From positions 77,410,383 through 77,474,382 of the forward strand of contig JAKGHH010000002.1 of the NCBI GenBank assembly GCA_022828595.1: 64,000 bases of DNA, in the 5' to 3' direction. The notes beneath the pieces are model-generated. The model saw nothing but the letters and a program-made list of their open reading frames with translations. It was not told the DNA's origin and did not search any database. Position 1 is the first letter of the stretch, and each line of letters opens with the position of its first letter. Made by a program: the position numbers and the translations under genes. Source of the DNA: Nelumbo lutea. Its lineage: Eukaryota; Streptophyta; Magnoliopsida; Proteales; Nelumbonaceae. This document shows, in pieces, positions 1-12,190 of this stretch.

Positions 1-400
1 TTTTTAAAGAATGATAGAAAACATAAAGACCATTCTCAAGTTCTCCATGAGTAAAGAATTTGTTATTCAATTTAATTGTAATCTTATTACTAAACAAAAT
101 AGAATAATCATCCTTACACAACTTAGAAACTAAAATAAGATTTCTTCTAAGTAAAGGTACATTAAGACAATATTTTAATGCAACAATTCCTTCTCTAAAA
201 ATTAAATATACTATTTCTATAGCAGTAGTTGCAATATTTACAGTCATCTCCAAGTAAAGTGTAACCTCGTCATCATTCAACTTCTATTTTCCTTGAACCC
301 TACAATGTGTTACATGCATGAATGGAAGCCTCAAAGTCAATACACCAGGATGTAGAGGTGGCCAACATATTGGTCTTTATGACAAGAGATTTGAAATTAC

Positions 401-1189
401 CTTCTTTGTTCTTGTGGGATTCCAAATACTGAGGGCAGTTCTTCTTCTAGTGCCTAATCTACTTGTAGAAGTGACATTCATCAAATGACTTGTCTCTCTT
501 TTGCTTTTTCAGTTTGCCTCTTAGTTTTTTAGGCTTCTTCTTACCCTTTCTTTTCTTCCTGCCAGATTTGCCACCTTCAACAAACATGGCTACTGGCTTA
601 TCCTTCTTAATCAATTCTTCAGCTCTTTTCAACATATTGCTAAGCTCTAAAAAACTAATTTTTAGCTTGTTCATGTTGTAGTTCATGACAAACTGATTGA
701 AGGATGAGGGTAAAGAGTTTAGCAAGGCATCAATCTTGGTGTCATCGTCAAGTTTGGAGCCAAGAGCCTCCAATTCATTTATATAACTTATCATCCACAT
801 GACATGGTCATGAACTGGTTGGCTTTTGGTCATCCTCGTGGTCATCAATTGTTTAAGGACATTTTGTTTTGTAGAACGGTTCTGCTCCTAATACATGGTT
901 TTTAGACTATCCAAGATATCTTTACATATTTCAATTTTATCAAATTGTCTCTAAATAGAACTTTTCAATGAGACTATGACATAATACCGAGCAAGAGAAT
1001 TTTTCTCTTCCCAATCTTGATACTCCCCCCTTCTTAACTCTGAAGTCCTATCACCTAGACATTCTGTTGCTTGGTTTTTTCCAATTTCTCGAACATGAGA
1101 ACCAGGTTCAGGTTATAAAACCAATCTACACAGTTGGGTCCTTTCATATTGTTATCGTCTAACAATTTAGCAAACTGTTTATGTGCCAT
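401..1189 (-). pseudogene. Copia-L gag (UBN2-type), degenerate
   Basis: Gag would be the capsid and nucleocapsid protein that packages element RNA. The reading starts at an ATG at 1189 and carries the same block order as the gag regions of Copia-A and B: FAKLLDDN near the start, a central EWEEKN-like block, NELEALGSKLDDDTKIDAL, then FVMNYNMNKLKISFLELSNM, a lysine-rich stretch and a zinc-knuckle start (CHFYK) at about 480. The longest clean piece is 459-848 (129 codons). The knuckle is broken by a stop just after CHFYK. Continuing to base 1 there is protease-like and pre-integrase-like sequence in which the active-site D-S-G reads D-F-E, and a phrase like HGELENGLYV just inside the left edge. 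Non-functional. Confidence 0.8.
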
Positions 1190-2015
1190 TTCTAATAAAA
1201 GGCACAATTAATTAGTTTACGACCTTAATATTGTTTCATGTTATCTTTCATAGAATGAACTTTTATCTATGTTCCATCTCCATTTATTCATCTCTAAGAT
1301 TTCCCTCCTATCTCAGTGATGAGGACACAGTTCATGTCCCTAGAAATGTGAGAAATCATACAAATGCATGAGGTCAACTGTTTTAGCTTTATAACCCCAT
1401 CACTTTCTATGAAGGATCACATATCCACCCATCTAATGAGCTTTCCCTCTGGCCTCCATCAGGCAAGGTTTATTACCATTTTAAGTTAAACATTTCTAAC
1501 TGTTAAGTGCAGATGCGTCATATCGGGAGCTCCAAGGTACCATGGAAGAGTTTTTCACTTTAGGATAGGCCCCTCCCACTGGTCTATAACGCCCCTATCA
1601 TCTCATGAAGCAATCCCACTGATTGTCTCAGTGAAATGGATTGTCCAATTTTATGGTGCATCTCAACCCACTAATTCAGCCCATTTTCATGCTAACGGTA
1701 GAAGGCCTTTAGAGATATCATCTTATGATATTCCCTATCTCATTGGACTTATATTAATCATGAGGGAACATGTATATCAGTCCCTAGATTAGATTTAGGT
1801 CATACCATAGTGGCTCCCACTGACTTTCATAAAGTCAGATTCAAATGGGCCCCTTAAAGGGCTAGGGTTCCCATGAGGTTCCTCTTAGAAAATAAACTAT
1901 TGAGGGGGCCCATTAGAAAATGAGGTAATGCAATGATCCATGGGCAACATGGCAATGATGTGCATTCAGCCATAATGATCATGGAGAACCACATAAATCA
2001 ATACATTGGTGTGAG

Positions 2016-4532
2016 TGTCGAAAAAACTGGGCTCACTTGAACTGGAAATGGAGCTACCACCCATCAAATACGGAATTGGAGGTGATGAGACCTCCGAAAT
2101 CAACATCAAAAAACATGTTCAGTATAATAGTGACTCCAAAGCCCAAGCACTAGCTACACCAGTCTAGATAAGTCTCGGATGGGAGAGGGAAGGGGTTAGG
2201 CACCCCTCTCCTAGGTCCAATAGGTGGAGCCGACATGTATAACAATAAGCACAAATAAGCAATTATTCAATTGATAAAAGCATAATAAGTAACACAAATG
2301 AGAAGCGAAGCACCAAAAGAGAAACCTCCTTAAATATATTTTTTGCTTTCTTTGCATCTTTTATATTTTTATATTTTTAATATTTTCTTTTTATTTATCT
2401 TTCATTTTTTATTATTATATTTTTTAAAGTTTATTTCCCCTTTTGCAAATATATTCTACTTACCAAACTAAAAAAACTAGATTTGTTAACTAACCCTACG
2501 GTTATAGTTTTTTATTCTTTTGTTTTCTCTTTTCTCTTTTATTAATATTTTTTTATTTTATCTTTTAGTTTTATGTTATTACCATTACTTTACTTCAAGT
2601 ATGCTCTATTTTCACCAACCTAATCCCTCTTCACTCTTCTAAACTACAAAAACTGGATATCGGTGTTTGTTCATTTTAAGTATACCCTGTTTTCACCGAC
2701 CTGATCCCTCTTCACTCTTCTAATCTGCAAAAGATCGAATACCCTCTACCCTATCCTCTTTTATCTCTAATATGGTATTATAGGAAGAAACCCCTATCTC
2801 ATCCCCCTACCCAACCCCAATTCAGATAAATAGATAAACAGAGAGTAAAGAAAAAAAAAAGTAGATAGACTGATTAACCTACAAACACCATACCATAGTT
2901 CCACCATGAAAGAAATTATCAACAAAATAAATCAGTGATAAAAATAGCAATAAATCAAAAAACGAAAATAAAACCCATAACTAGAACTAGAACCTACGGG
3001 AGTTGGTTCAATGGAGCCGATTACTAACTCCATCGAACCTCACTCCTCCAAACTTGCAATGATATAAATATCATATAAAGACAATGACAAAAAAAAAAAG
3101 AACTAAAAGATAAACTATTGTGGGAGAGATTGACGAGATTTACTATATGTCGGCCTGGAATCAATTGTTGGTACGAGGGAATCTCAACTCGTTTCGATGG
3201 ATTTGCTTTCAGACGGTAACAGAAAATATGGATTTTGATCGGGAGAATGATGTGAAGATGATGCCTCCAATGATTCACATTTAATCTTATCATCGCATAT
3301 ACCGCAAGCTTTACTCCGCCAACAGTGAGGATGAAGCTAAGGGGAGGGAACTAACTGGTGACCAGATGATAGAAAAGCAACGTGGGATGAAGGGGTTAAC
3401 TAGTAACCAAGCAATAGGGTTTTTAATGGATTCGAGTGGGAATGAAAGGGAGAAAATCACCACTGCAACTCCCTTGTTTTTTACTGAGGAGAAGGTGAAC
3501 AGCAGCTCATCGATAAGAGAGAAGATAGTGAGGGAGGTGGAGAGCACAGGAGAAGGATCTGAGAATAAGAGGGCGGAAGGAATCAGAGGAAGACGAATTT
3601 CTAGTCGTTGCCCCTCTGGTTTGGGTTCAAAGGTTGAAGATGATGAACAGTCCTCTCTTCCCCTTTCTCTGCCTTAGGGCAAAAATGAAGGAGTCGGTCT
3701 CTTTTAAATGGTGTCAGGGGGTGTTTTTCTAATTTTATAAAAATTGAGGGTAATTTTGTAATTTAGGAAAATGTTGGTCAAATTGGGTCTAAGGGAGGTC
3801 AAGCTGGGATTCGGGATGGATGGCGGAGATTCTGGGTTAGAAATTGAAGGGTCGAGATTGGTCTGTCCACAAAGAGGGTTTTGATGCATGAGGAATAGTG
3901 AGATTGGTAGAAATGGAATCTTTTTGGATGAAAAGGAAAACGGGGGTAGTTTCGAATGGAAGTTCATGGGGTGGGGTTTTTGGACATTCTGTGTCAATTG
4001 GTGGGGTCAGATTAGCCTAACTAGGCCCAGATTGGGCAGATTTGGAAAGGGTTTGATTCGATTAATCTAGGGGCTCAAAATATAATCTGTGTGATGAAGG
4101 GGAAAATAAAGGTATTTTAGGATGGAATTTCATATGTAGCGGTCTTTTCATATTCTGGGGTATTGGAAAAGTTTGATTGGTTTAGAAGCATTTGGATCAA
4201 GTGGATATGGGTTGTGGGTGCGAAAATGGTCGAAATGAAATCTTTGTTTTATGGACGAGTTAACGAAAGAATCTTAAGTTCAAATTTCATGGGTAGGTGT
4301 TTTGGAATGTGCTAGGATTGATGGTTGTGTCTGATCTAATGGTTGAGGTGTAAGTGAGGGTCGATCGGGACCATCGGATAGGTATCGGGCAGGTTTAATG
4401 GTGAATCTGAGGGGGCTCTCGGGGCAAATTTTGGGTTTTGGGGTGTTTGGGAGAGGTTGGAATGGTATGATCGGGTGTTTGAGGTGGATTGGAAGCTCAG
4501 GTGACAGACCAAGCAAAAATTAGGTGCTGACA
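2016..4532. mobile_element. LTR-like insertion, possible 2.5-kb solo LTR
   Basis: This block has no counterpart in the leaders of the other Copia copies, while the sequences on both sides do, so it is an insertion. Read on the minus strand it begins TGTCAGCACC and ends TTTTTTCGACA, that is TGTC...GACA ends of the kind many plant Gypsy LTRs have. Flanking 5-mers (GTGAG left, ATGGG right) match at only three of five places, so a target duplication is not established. No coding region is recognised: the short ORFs at 3024-3997 and 4280-4545 lie on both strands, overlap one another and show no family motif. It could also be an unrelated insertion with ends fixed slightly wrongly. Confidence 0.4.
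2597..2738. repeat. Two-copy tandem repeat, period about 81 bases
   Basis: Two adjacent copies share AAGTAT..C-CT-TTTTCACC and the block ATCCCTCTTCACTCTTCTAA, with a handful of substitutions between them. They sit inside the LTR-like insertion. Confidence 0.7.
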
Positions 4533-4548
4533 ATGGGCCAAGCATTTA

Positions 4549-5664
4549 CAGTCTGTTTTGTTGTTACGACAAAGATGAAAAAGGATGAACGTTCTCTTTA
4601 GATTTCTCCTTTTTCACGTTTGATTCAGGAGAAACAATGAGACATGATGAGAAATGGATTCACAAAAACAGTGATGCAGGGTCTCTCCAAATAGGTGTGA
4701 CCCCATTGAGAAATGAAAATAGTGAGAACCAAGTGGAAAATTTTTATCGAAGGTGGTAGTTCCCCACCTTCTCAACCGAGCTTCAAACACCCTAACGGTC
4801 ACAACTCCATCGTCTCCGTCATCATTTTGTAAAGGTATGTCATCTGAACACTTTTATCTTCTCCTTTCTCTTCTCTTTATGCCATTTTTTTGTATTGTTT
4901 CTCATTTTGGACTCATTTTTGTCCTTTCCAATTCAAGCTTCACACCTTCAATGGCCATAGCTTCGACCATCACCTTCTTCATCACTGACGAAGGTTATAC
5001 CATTTTATGCCATCGTCTTTTCCATTAGATGAATTTAGTGATATAGATCTAACATGTTTGTGTTTTTTAGATTTGACTCTCAAATCTTGTCATAGTAGAG
5101 GCAAATAAGAGAAAAATATAAGGCATGTCCGCTGGAGGCGATGCTCATCGTTCGTTATTCCTCTTCTCTCTTCTTTTCCTCTCCTTCGCCATTATCGTCC
5201 AATCGTTTGATGACTGTGTGTATATGGTGTATGTCAGAATGGGATCGATCATGTTTTTCAGATTTGCAACCCCTTGTTCTATATCTACTAAATTACAGTG
5301 GTGTTTTTCATTTTTTAGACTCTTCAAAGCATTATCGGGTATTCCTTCCATCTTGCTTCTTATTTCTTTAGATCTGATAAACCCCTATGTAAATCCATTT
5401 GTTGAATCAGTTTCCAACAGATCTATAATTTCTGTAATTTTTGTAATTTGTAATTAAATAGAAAAGTAGAATTTTTTGTAATTTTTTATACTTTTTAATT
5501 CATAATTTCTATAATTTTTCTCAGCAATCAAACACTATGAAGCATATTTGGTAGGTTAACTGGTCTCAACAACCAAATACAAGGTGACAAGAATGAGAAA
5601 ATAAATTTTATCTTCTCATCCCATCCTTTCTCATCACATCCTTTCTCAGCAACCAAACAGACCA
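4549..5664. mobile_element. PIF/Harbinger-like non-autonomous DNA transposon
   Basis: The left end reads CAGTCTGTTTTGTTGTTACG; the reverse complement of the right end reads TGGTCTGTTTGGTTGCTGAG, an imperfect terminal inverted repeat. TTA is present directly on both sides (4546-4548 and 5665-5667), the duplication expected of PIF/Harbinger elements. Removing the element and one TTA rejoins a Copia leader that matches the intact leaders at about 32.87 and 36.03 kb (GGGCCATAA followed by CTTGGCCCAT), so the empty site can be seen in paralogous copies. The 1116-base body holds no transposase that I recognise; short ORFs at 4753-5028 and 5125-5457 look like chance. Confidence 0.65.
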
Positions 5665-6177
5665 TTATGGCCCATCAACGAATCATATCCATTCAGCACA
5701 ACACATACACATATTTAACTGATTCATATCAATTTAACACACACGATCAACCCATCAATGGACCAAATTATCTATTAATTTTGTCTTAGTATATGGGCTA
5801 AACTGCAAAAAAACCAGTTTGGCCCATATAGCAATCCATGCTAAAATGGGCTAGTCTTGCTTAAATCTAACATAAAAGGGTTTTCAAATATGGTCCAAAT
5901 TGGTCCATGCAATAGGCCATCAAACCCCTGGCCTAGATTAATTTTGGATCACTTAAATAGTCATCTAAGGGGTTATAATCAGGCCCCAAAGAACCATAGG
6001 TTCGGTACAACAAGATTGAACCAAAATTAGGTCAGATCAGCTTAGGGCTTGGTGTTCAAAACATGCATTAATTCACATAGGTAATCATCTAAAAATTTCA
6101 GTTATGATTCATAATAAAATTAGCAAATAATCAAAATAAATGGCTAGGGTTGATAGTGTGATGGTCCAAAACCAATC

Positions 6178-7916
6178 CAGACAGATATTAATCCATATGA
6201 AATTATAATCTGCAAATCGATATCCATCTACAATCCATGTCTTCTCTACAAGCTCCAGCATTTTCTTCGATGTAAAAAAATAGAAAAGCCCCAATTTCTA
6301 TTGCTTACATCAGAAAAACCCAATACATTCTTTCAAAAAAAATAATTAATTACTAACAACATTGATGTGTGGCTCATTGTGACACTAGCAAGTGCACTAG
6401 CCATTCAAGTAATAAAGTAGTGAGTGAAGTATCGTTCCCACGAGGATTTAGGAAACAATTACCAATACTAAATTGGGCATTTCTTATCTGATTAACAAAT
6501 AAATCAAAACTTTAATGAAAGCTAAAAATCCTAAACCAAAATCTATCTAAATCATTGGCCCAATTGCCTTCAAATCAGGTTAGAAGAGCAAGCAGTAAAT
6601 GTCAATCTCAGAATTTAGCAATCTATCAATTTGGATCATTCGAATAAATCATGATTGAGCCTTGGTTTGGTGAAACCCCAAGGTCATGAACAGCCTCTCT
6701 CAAGCGCATGTTCATCCTATGCATGAGTGACGGTTCTTCTATCTCTAGCAAGAATCTAATCCCCATGCATGCATTTCTTCAAACACTTCTAAAGCATCAA
6801 TTCAAATCTGAATTGATCACCAACTGAATTATGCAAGTTATCTCTAACCTTGCACTCAATTCAGTTCTTGAATAGTAGATCTGAATTCCTAGAGTCTTCT
6901 CTCAAGCACTCTAGGAATTCAAAGCTTTAAATCCATTCGGCCAATCTGAAATTTGCAGATCTGGATTTTCTTTCAAGCAATTCAGATCTTGCAATCTCAA
7001 ATCTGATAATTCAGATCTGAGTTTTGAAGGTTAATTGGCCAAATTAATCTACAATTTAACCCCTATTCAAGAAACTTTAAGTACAATTCATAACCATTCG
7101 AATGAATAAAAAAGAATTTGATTGCTGAACTGAAATTTTACAAGCTGAAAAACATCAAGAAAGAATGGAAGAATGAGAAAGAGGAAAGAAAATATAATAA
7201 AGAAGCTGAATTCAAATTAAAGGAGAATGAAACTACCATTGAGTTATTACAAAAGATCTTTGAATCACAAACCCCCAATTTCAAATTCACATTCTTCTTC
7301 TTGCTTGCTTGACTTGAACATCCTTCAGCCCTTCTTCTTCTTCTTCCTTGCGCCTACCCTTCTTCTCTTCTCTTCTCTCAAGGTGGTCAAACCTCTAAGA
7401 GTGGGAGAGCCTTCCTCTCAAGCAATTGAACACCTCTCCCCCCTCCTAGAGGCCTCCTTATATAGTTTTTCAAGGGGGCTCTTGCCCCTTCTTGAAGCCT
7501 CTAGAATGGGGTGTATTACACCCCTTTCTTGAACTTTCTAGAGCTCTCTTGAAAGTCTCCTAACGGCTGCTATTTGGGCTACACTTAGGCTCTCTCTTAG
7601 CATATGATAGCTATACTTTGAGCTGCTCTTTTAGGCTAAGAATGAGCCTTCTTTGCTGGGCAGAATTCTACTCTTAATTAGGCTTTCTTTTTTTGGGTTT
7701 TCTCAAAGAATCCACTTGCTCTTCTTGGGCCGAAATGCTCTCTCTTGCTCCGACAACCAGGCTAGGCTGAAATTGGTCATTTTGAACCTTCTTTTCTTGG
7801 ATTAATTATCCTTGAAACTTATTCTTGGCATTAAGCTAAGTTAAGGCAAAAATTAATAAAACAGACATAAAAATCCATGCTAAAGTCCTAAAAAATTATA
7901 GATAAATTGTAGGTCA
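6178..7916. repeat. 1.74-kb direct repeat, copy 1 (possible LTR)
   Basis: Corresponds base for base, with few differences, to 9096-10835. It contains the phrase AGTATCGTTCCCACGAGGAT and a pyrimidine-rich stretch with CTTCTTCTTC near 7290-7370. Twin short ORFs in both copies (7118-7312 and 7227-7532 here) are a consequence of the repeat and resemble no known protein. Confidence 0.9.
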
Positions 7917-9095
7917 AATACCCCCACACTTAAGCTTTTGTTTGTCCTCAAGAAAAGACATCAGCCATAAACTGAACATTCCCCCCCTTCTGTTCTCACC
8001 ATTTACCTGGTGAACTTTTTAAGATAGAAATGCATTGAGTAGTTGGGGAACTTTTGTAAGTGCTCAGCTCTTATTCTTGTAAATTACCAATTAACATATG
8101 TATAAGATCCAAGGAAAGGAGAATATGAATTTCATCATAGTCTAGCCTTCACTCCTAATTCATATATAAATCAGCTCCTTAATTGTCAAGGTTAATAATC
8201 AAATTTCACTATGTTTCACATCTGTAACTAAATCTTAATGAGAGTTCAACTTTAGAGTGCCCCTTTGAACCTCGATTGTCACCACAATTACCTATTTCTA
8301 AGGGTGAGTGCATCTTATGCTCCATCTCACCCTTTTCTTCTTCTTTTTTCTGGTGTGAGTGCATTTTATGCTCCATCTCATACACTTTTCTCTCTCTTTT
8401 TCTTTTTTTTTTGGTGTGAGTGCATCTTATGCTCCATCTCACACTGGTCACTTACTTGAGGTAGGTAAATAAGACTCATGTTCTGAGCTGCTAGTTTTAC
8501 TATTCAGTTCAAAATAGCGGAGTCAATTTGGACTTTTTTCCTTCTTTGCAATTATTGAACCTCAAGAATTAGCCCTTCAGATGTGCACTAGCTCTCTTGA
8601 CCATTAACCATGAAATCAAGGGCTTCCATACACATGAAGATAGTTAGGGCTAGTCATGCTGAAAGGCATATTCAGCTCCCATTTTCTCATGCATATATCA
8701 AATTGGGTCATTCACAAGAATAAAAACTTAACAAGTACATCAGTCTCCCTCAACTCATTGAATTCCTTCTTAAAAATCATCAAATAAATAGTAATGAACT
8801 TGAGGGGTTCCAGTCTTTTTTGGTTATGTCATTGCCTGCATATGTGTGTTGGTGTAATGAGGTGCATGATTTCATCCCTCATACCCTAGCCTCGGGCTCA
8901 CTCCCCCGCACTTAAGATGAACATTGTCCTCAATGTTCCTAGTGCTAGGGAGTCACAATAAAACCAACAAGAATAATACCAAGGAAAGAGAAGGGTGTAT
9001 AAAGGACTCCTTGAAAATTGTTTTCAAATTTTGCAATGGTTCTTTTGGTGGGAGGCCTCTTCTCCTAAAAATCACTTCAAACTAGAAGGAGAGAT
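7917..9095. other. Spacer between the two 1.74-kb repeats
   Basis: AT-rich, without a recognisable gene. On the minus strand it shows two purine-rich runs of the type seen next to LTRs: GAGGACAAACAAAAGCTTAA followed by GTGTGGGGG at 7921-7954, and a similar GAGGACAATGTTCATC-like run with AAGTGCGGGGGAG near 8902-8936. Three copies of a 30-base motif lie at 8301-8447. Confidence 0.5.
8301..8447. repeat. Three 30-base motifs with complementary ends, separated by pyrimidine tracts
   Basis: The motif starts GTGTGAGTGCAT and ends CATCTCACAC, so its ends are complementary (GTGTGAG / CTCACAC) and each unit could form a hairpin. The copies begin near 8302, 8353 and 8413; the spacers are rich in T and C. 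The first copy begins GGGTGAG. Confidence 0.75.
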
Positions 9096-10835
9096 CAGAC
9101 AGAAATTAATCCATATGAAACTATAATCTACAAATCGATATCCATCTACAATCTATGTCTTCTCTACAAGCTCCAGCATTTTCTCCGATGTAAAAAAATA
9201 GAAAAGCCCCAATTTCTATTGCTTACATCAAAAAAACCTAATACATTCTTTCCAAAAAAAAATAATTAATTACTAACAACATTGATGTGTGGCTCATTGT
9301 GACACTAACAAGTGCACTACCCATTCAAGTAATAAAGTAATGAGTGAAGTATCGTTCCCACGAGGATTTAGGAAACAATTACCAATACTAAATTGGGCAC
9401 TTCTTATCTAATTAACAAATAAATAAAAACTTTAATGAAAGCTAAAAATCCTAAACTAAAATCTATCTAAATCATTGGTCCAATTGCCTTCAAATCAGGT
9501 TAGAAGAGTAAGCAGTAAATGTCAATCTCAGAATTTAGCAATCTATCAATTTGGATCATTCGAATAAATCATGATTACTCCTTGGTTTGGTGAAACCCCA
9601 AGGTCATGAACAGCCTCTCTCAAACGCATATTCATCCTATGCATGAATGGCGGTTCTTCTATCTCTAGCAAGAATCTAATCCACATGCATGCATTTCTTC
9701 AAACACTTCTAAGGCATCAATTCAAATCTGAATTGATCACCAACTGAATTGTGCAATTTATCTCTAACCTTGCACCCAATTCAGTTCTTGAATAGTAGAT
9801 CCGAATTTCTAGAGTTTCTCTCAAGCACTCTAGGAATTCAAAGCTTTAAATCCATTCGGCCAATCTGAAATTTGCAGATCTGGATTTTCTTTCAAGCAAT
9901 TCAGATCTTGCAATCTCAAATCTGATAATTCAGATCTGAGTTTTGAAGGTTAATTGGCCAAACTAATCTACAATTTAACCCCTATTCAAGAAACTTTAAG
10001 TACAATTCATAACCATTCGAATGAATAAAAAAGAATTTGATTGCTGAACTGAAATTTTACAAGCTGAAAAACATCAAGAAAGAATGGAAGAATGAGAAAG
10101 AGGAAAGAAAATATAATAAAGAAGCTGAATTCAAATTAAAGGAGAATGAAACTACCATTGAATTATTACAAAAGATCTTTGAATCACAAACCCCCAATTT
10201 CAAATTCACATTCTTCTTCTTGCTTGCTTGACTTGAACATCCTTCAGCCCTTCTTCTTCTTCTTCCTTGCGCCTACCCTTCTTCTCTTCTCTTCTCTCAA
10301 GGTGGTCAAACCTCTAAGAGTGGGAGAGCCTTCCTCTCAAGCAATTGAACACCTCTCCCCCCTCCTAGAGGCCTCCTTATATAGTTTTTCAAGGGGGCTC
10401 TTGCCCCTTCTTGAAGCCTCTAGAATGGGGTGTATTACACCCCTTTCTTGAACTTTCTAGAGCTCTCTTGAAAGTCTCCTAACGGCTGCTATTTGGGCTA
10501 CACTTAGGCTCTCTCTTAGCATATGATAGCTATACTTTGAGCTGCTCTTTTAGGCTAAGAATGAGCCTTCTTTGCTGGGCAGAATTCTACTCTTAATTAG
10601 GCTTTCTTTTTTTGGGTTTTCTCAAAGAATCCACTTGCTCTTCTTGGGCCGAAATGCTCTCTCTTGCTCCGACAACCAGGCTAGGCTGAAATTGGTCATT
10701 TTGAACCTTCTTTTCTTGGATTAATTATCCCTGAAACTTATTCTTAGCATTAAGTTAAATTAAGGCAAAAATTAATAAAACCGACATAAAAATCTATGCT
10801 AAAGTCCTAAAAAATTATAGATAAACTATAGGTTA
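9096..10835. repeat. 1.74-kb direct repeat, copy 2 (possible LTR)
   Basis: Second copy of 6178-7916, offset by about 2919 bases. Differences are scattered single bases. The inner edge at 9096 and the outer edge at 10835 are where the match to copy 1 stops. Confidence 0.9.
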
Positions 10836-10990
10836 ATCAAATTAATAAATTCGGAGTGCATAAAATTTGCCCACTCTAAGAACCGAATTCTAAGAGATTT
10901 TCGCATACTCCTCAAATCGGCTAATTAGTTCTTGCCGATTTGAGTTTTAGCTCAAACTTGGTTTGGTTCAGTCCAAGGGTTGAACCTAGT

Positions 10991-11002
10991 GCTCTGATAC
11001 CA
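10991..11002 (-). other. tRNA-Met-type primer-binding site of Copia-L
   Basis: The minus strand reads TGGTATCAGAGC, the usual Copia primer site complementary to the 3' end of initiator tRNA-Met. It lies four bases from the end of the LTR at 11007. Confidence 0.85.
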
Positions 11003-11006
11003 CTAT

Positions 11007-12190
11007 TGGAAGGCTCAGGATCCATCATATAGATGGCTCGAATTCCCTAATCCTTATAGGAATCGAATTCCCTATGTTTTGAAAATTTGTGTTTTCTGAA
11101 TCAATCTTGCACTGAACAAGATCATATTTGAAACCAAACAAAGAGGGAAATATGTACCTGACACAAATACCACAAATGCAGATCCCAAGGAGAAAGTCCA
11201 TGCCCAAATCATTCCTAAAACCAGTCTCCATTGAAGATGGCGCAGTGTATAGGTGTAGTTGATTCAACAACATAGTTTTCAATAAAGCTGCAATCAAACT
11301 GCTAGGATCGAACTCGGGAAGGTGAGCCTGATATCCCCTGAATTTTTCTTGCAAAAATCAAAGGAAAAACTAATATCAGTCCTAGATACTAGTGTCGAAA
11401 TAGGAAAAACTGGAAGACAAAATGGTGCAAAGAGAACCAGAAACTGCAAAAATATGAAGTTGTCTTGAACTGGTCCGCCCCTTAAGAGATATAGGGCAAC
11501 CTAGGAATCTCTAAGATGGTGTGGAAGTCTTAATAGAAGCTTCAATAATGGAGGCACTAGACTAATGTTTCTCTACCTTTCCCTACTTTTTCCTTCAAAC
11601 CAAGCATAGCCTTATGGATCTATCTCATAATCGAATTAGGAGCTAAACCAGATCTAGACTCTAATTACAGATAGGCATTATCTTCTTATAAGATTATATG
11701 ATCCATACCCATATCCAAATCCAAATTCACCCCATGTCACATGACAACTTAAGTTTGTCATTGACAACTTAATGAATCAATTTAATTATGGGCCTTAGGT
11801 CCATCAACTTTAAAGCTCACGACCCAAGAGTGTTGCATGGTCAACTTAGGCATGAATTATATGGCATGAGACCCCACAATGACCTCACATAAGTTCACAT
11901 AAGTTCACATGAGTTCATCCCAACCTCTATGAAAAGGCTTGGTCGAATTTACTACTAAAATTAGTGAACCCCTAAGCACATCACTATGGGTTCAATACAG
12001 ACCCAACATTTACACTTAAATGATCATTGAATTCAGTCATCTTATGAAAATCCAAGAATAATGGATTTAAGTAAGATAAAGCCCATCAGGTAATTAGCCT
12101 TGTAATGATCTCTTACACTTAATCTCTCTCCCCATAATGATCACAACACTGCCCGATAGGGAAGAACTTTTCCCTTGGCTGCAAGGTACT
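11007..12190 (-). repeat. Copia-L 5' LTR, truncated
   Basis: On the plus strand it starts TGGAAGGCTCAGGATCCATC, equivalent to the ends of the LTRs at 25324 and 28344. It then follows the order of the other Copia LTRs at lower identity, down to the block with ACACTGCCCGATAGGGAAGA and GGCTGCAAGG near 12150-12187. Beyond about 12190 the similarity stops, so the upstream third of the LTR is missing. A three-fold repeat of AAGTTCACAT lies near 11890. Confidence 0.7.

Larger units (their letters stand above)
6178..10835 (-). mobile_element. 4.66-kb insertion bounded by 1.74-kb direct repeats (LARD-like)
   Basis: Two nearly identical direct repeats (6178-7916 and 9096-10835) enclose a 1.18-kb spacer, and the whole lies inside the Copia-L leader. 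AATC occurs at both outer edges (6174-6177 and 10835-10838, the exact base uncertain), a possible short target duplication. On the minus strand the spacer ends, next to the lower repeat, in AAGTGTGGGGGTATT, which resembles a polypurine tract, and the repeat would then begin TGACCTACAA. That fits a minus-strand LTR element whose coding interior is missing (a LARD). Against it: I see no convincing tRNA primer site at the other end, and the repeat edges do not read TG...CA cleanly. No protein domain is recognised. Confidence 0.5.
1..12190 (-). mobile_element. Copia-L: old minus-strand Ty1/Copia retrotransposon, cut by the left edge
   Basis: Read on the minus strand this is LTR (12190 to 11007), tRNA-Met-type primer site (11002-10991), leader (10990-10836, 6177-5665, 4548-4533, 2015-1190), gag (1189 to about 401) and the start of the protease and pre-integrase region down to base 1. 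The leader pieces match, in the right order, the leaders of the plus-strand Copia copies at 31.9-33.4 and 35.1-36.4 kb; for example 5665-6060 reversed corresponds to about 32.5-32.9 kb, and 1300-2000 reversed to about 32.9-33.4 kb. Three unrelated units interrupt it (2016-4532, 4549-5664, 6178-10835). The LTR is homologous to, but clearly diverged from, the LTRs of Copia-A, B and C. The LTR is truncated near 12190 and pol lies outside the window. Confidence 0.75.

Noticed and set aside
3366..3677. 103-codon plus-strand ORF with an overlapping minus-strand ORF
   Set aside because: Low-complexity Ser/Arg/Glu content, lies within the LTR-like insertion, no family motif, and overlapping ORFs on both strands.
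7118..7532. Pairs of 64- and 101-codon ORFs present twice (also at 10037-10451)
   Set aside because: Their conservation only reflects the 1.74-kb direct repeat; composition is Ser/Leu/Phe/Pro from CT-rich DNA, with no homology recognised.
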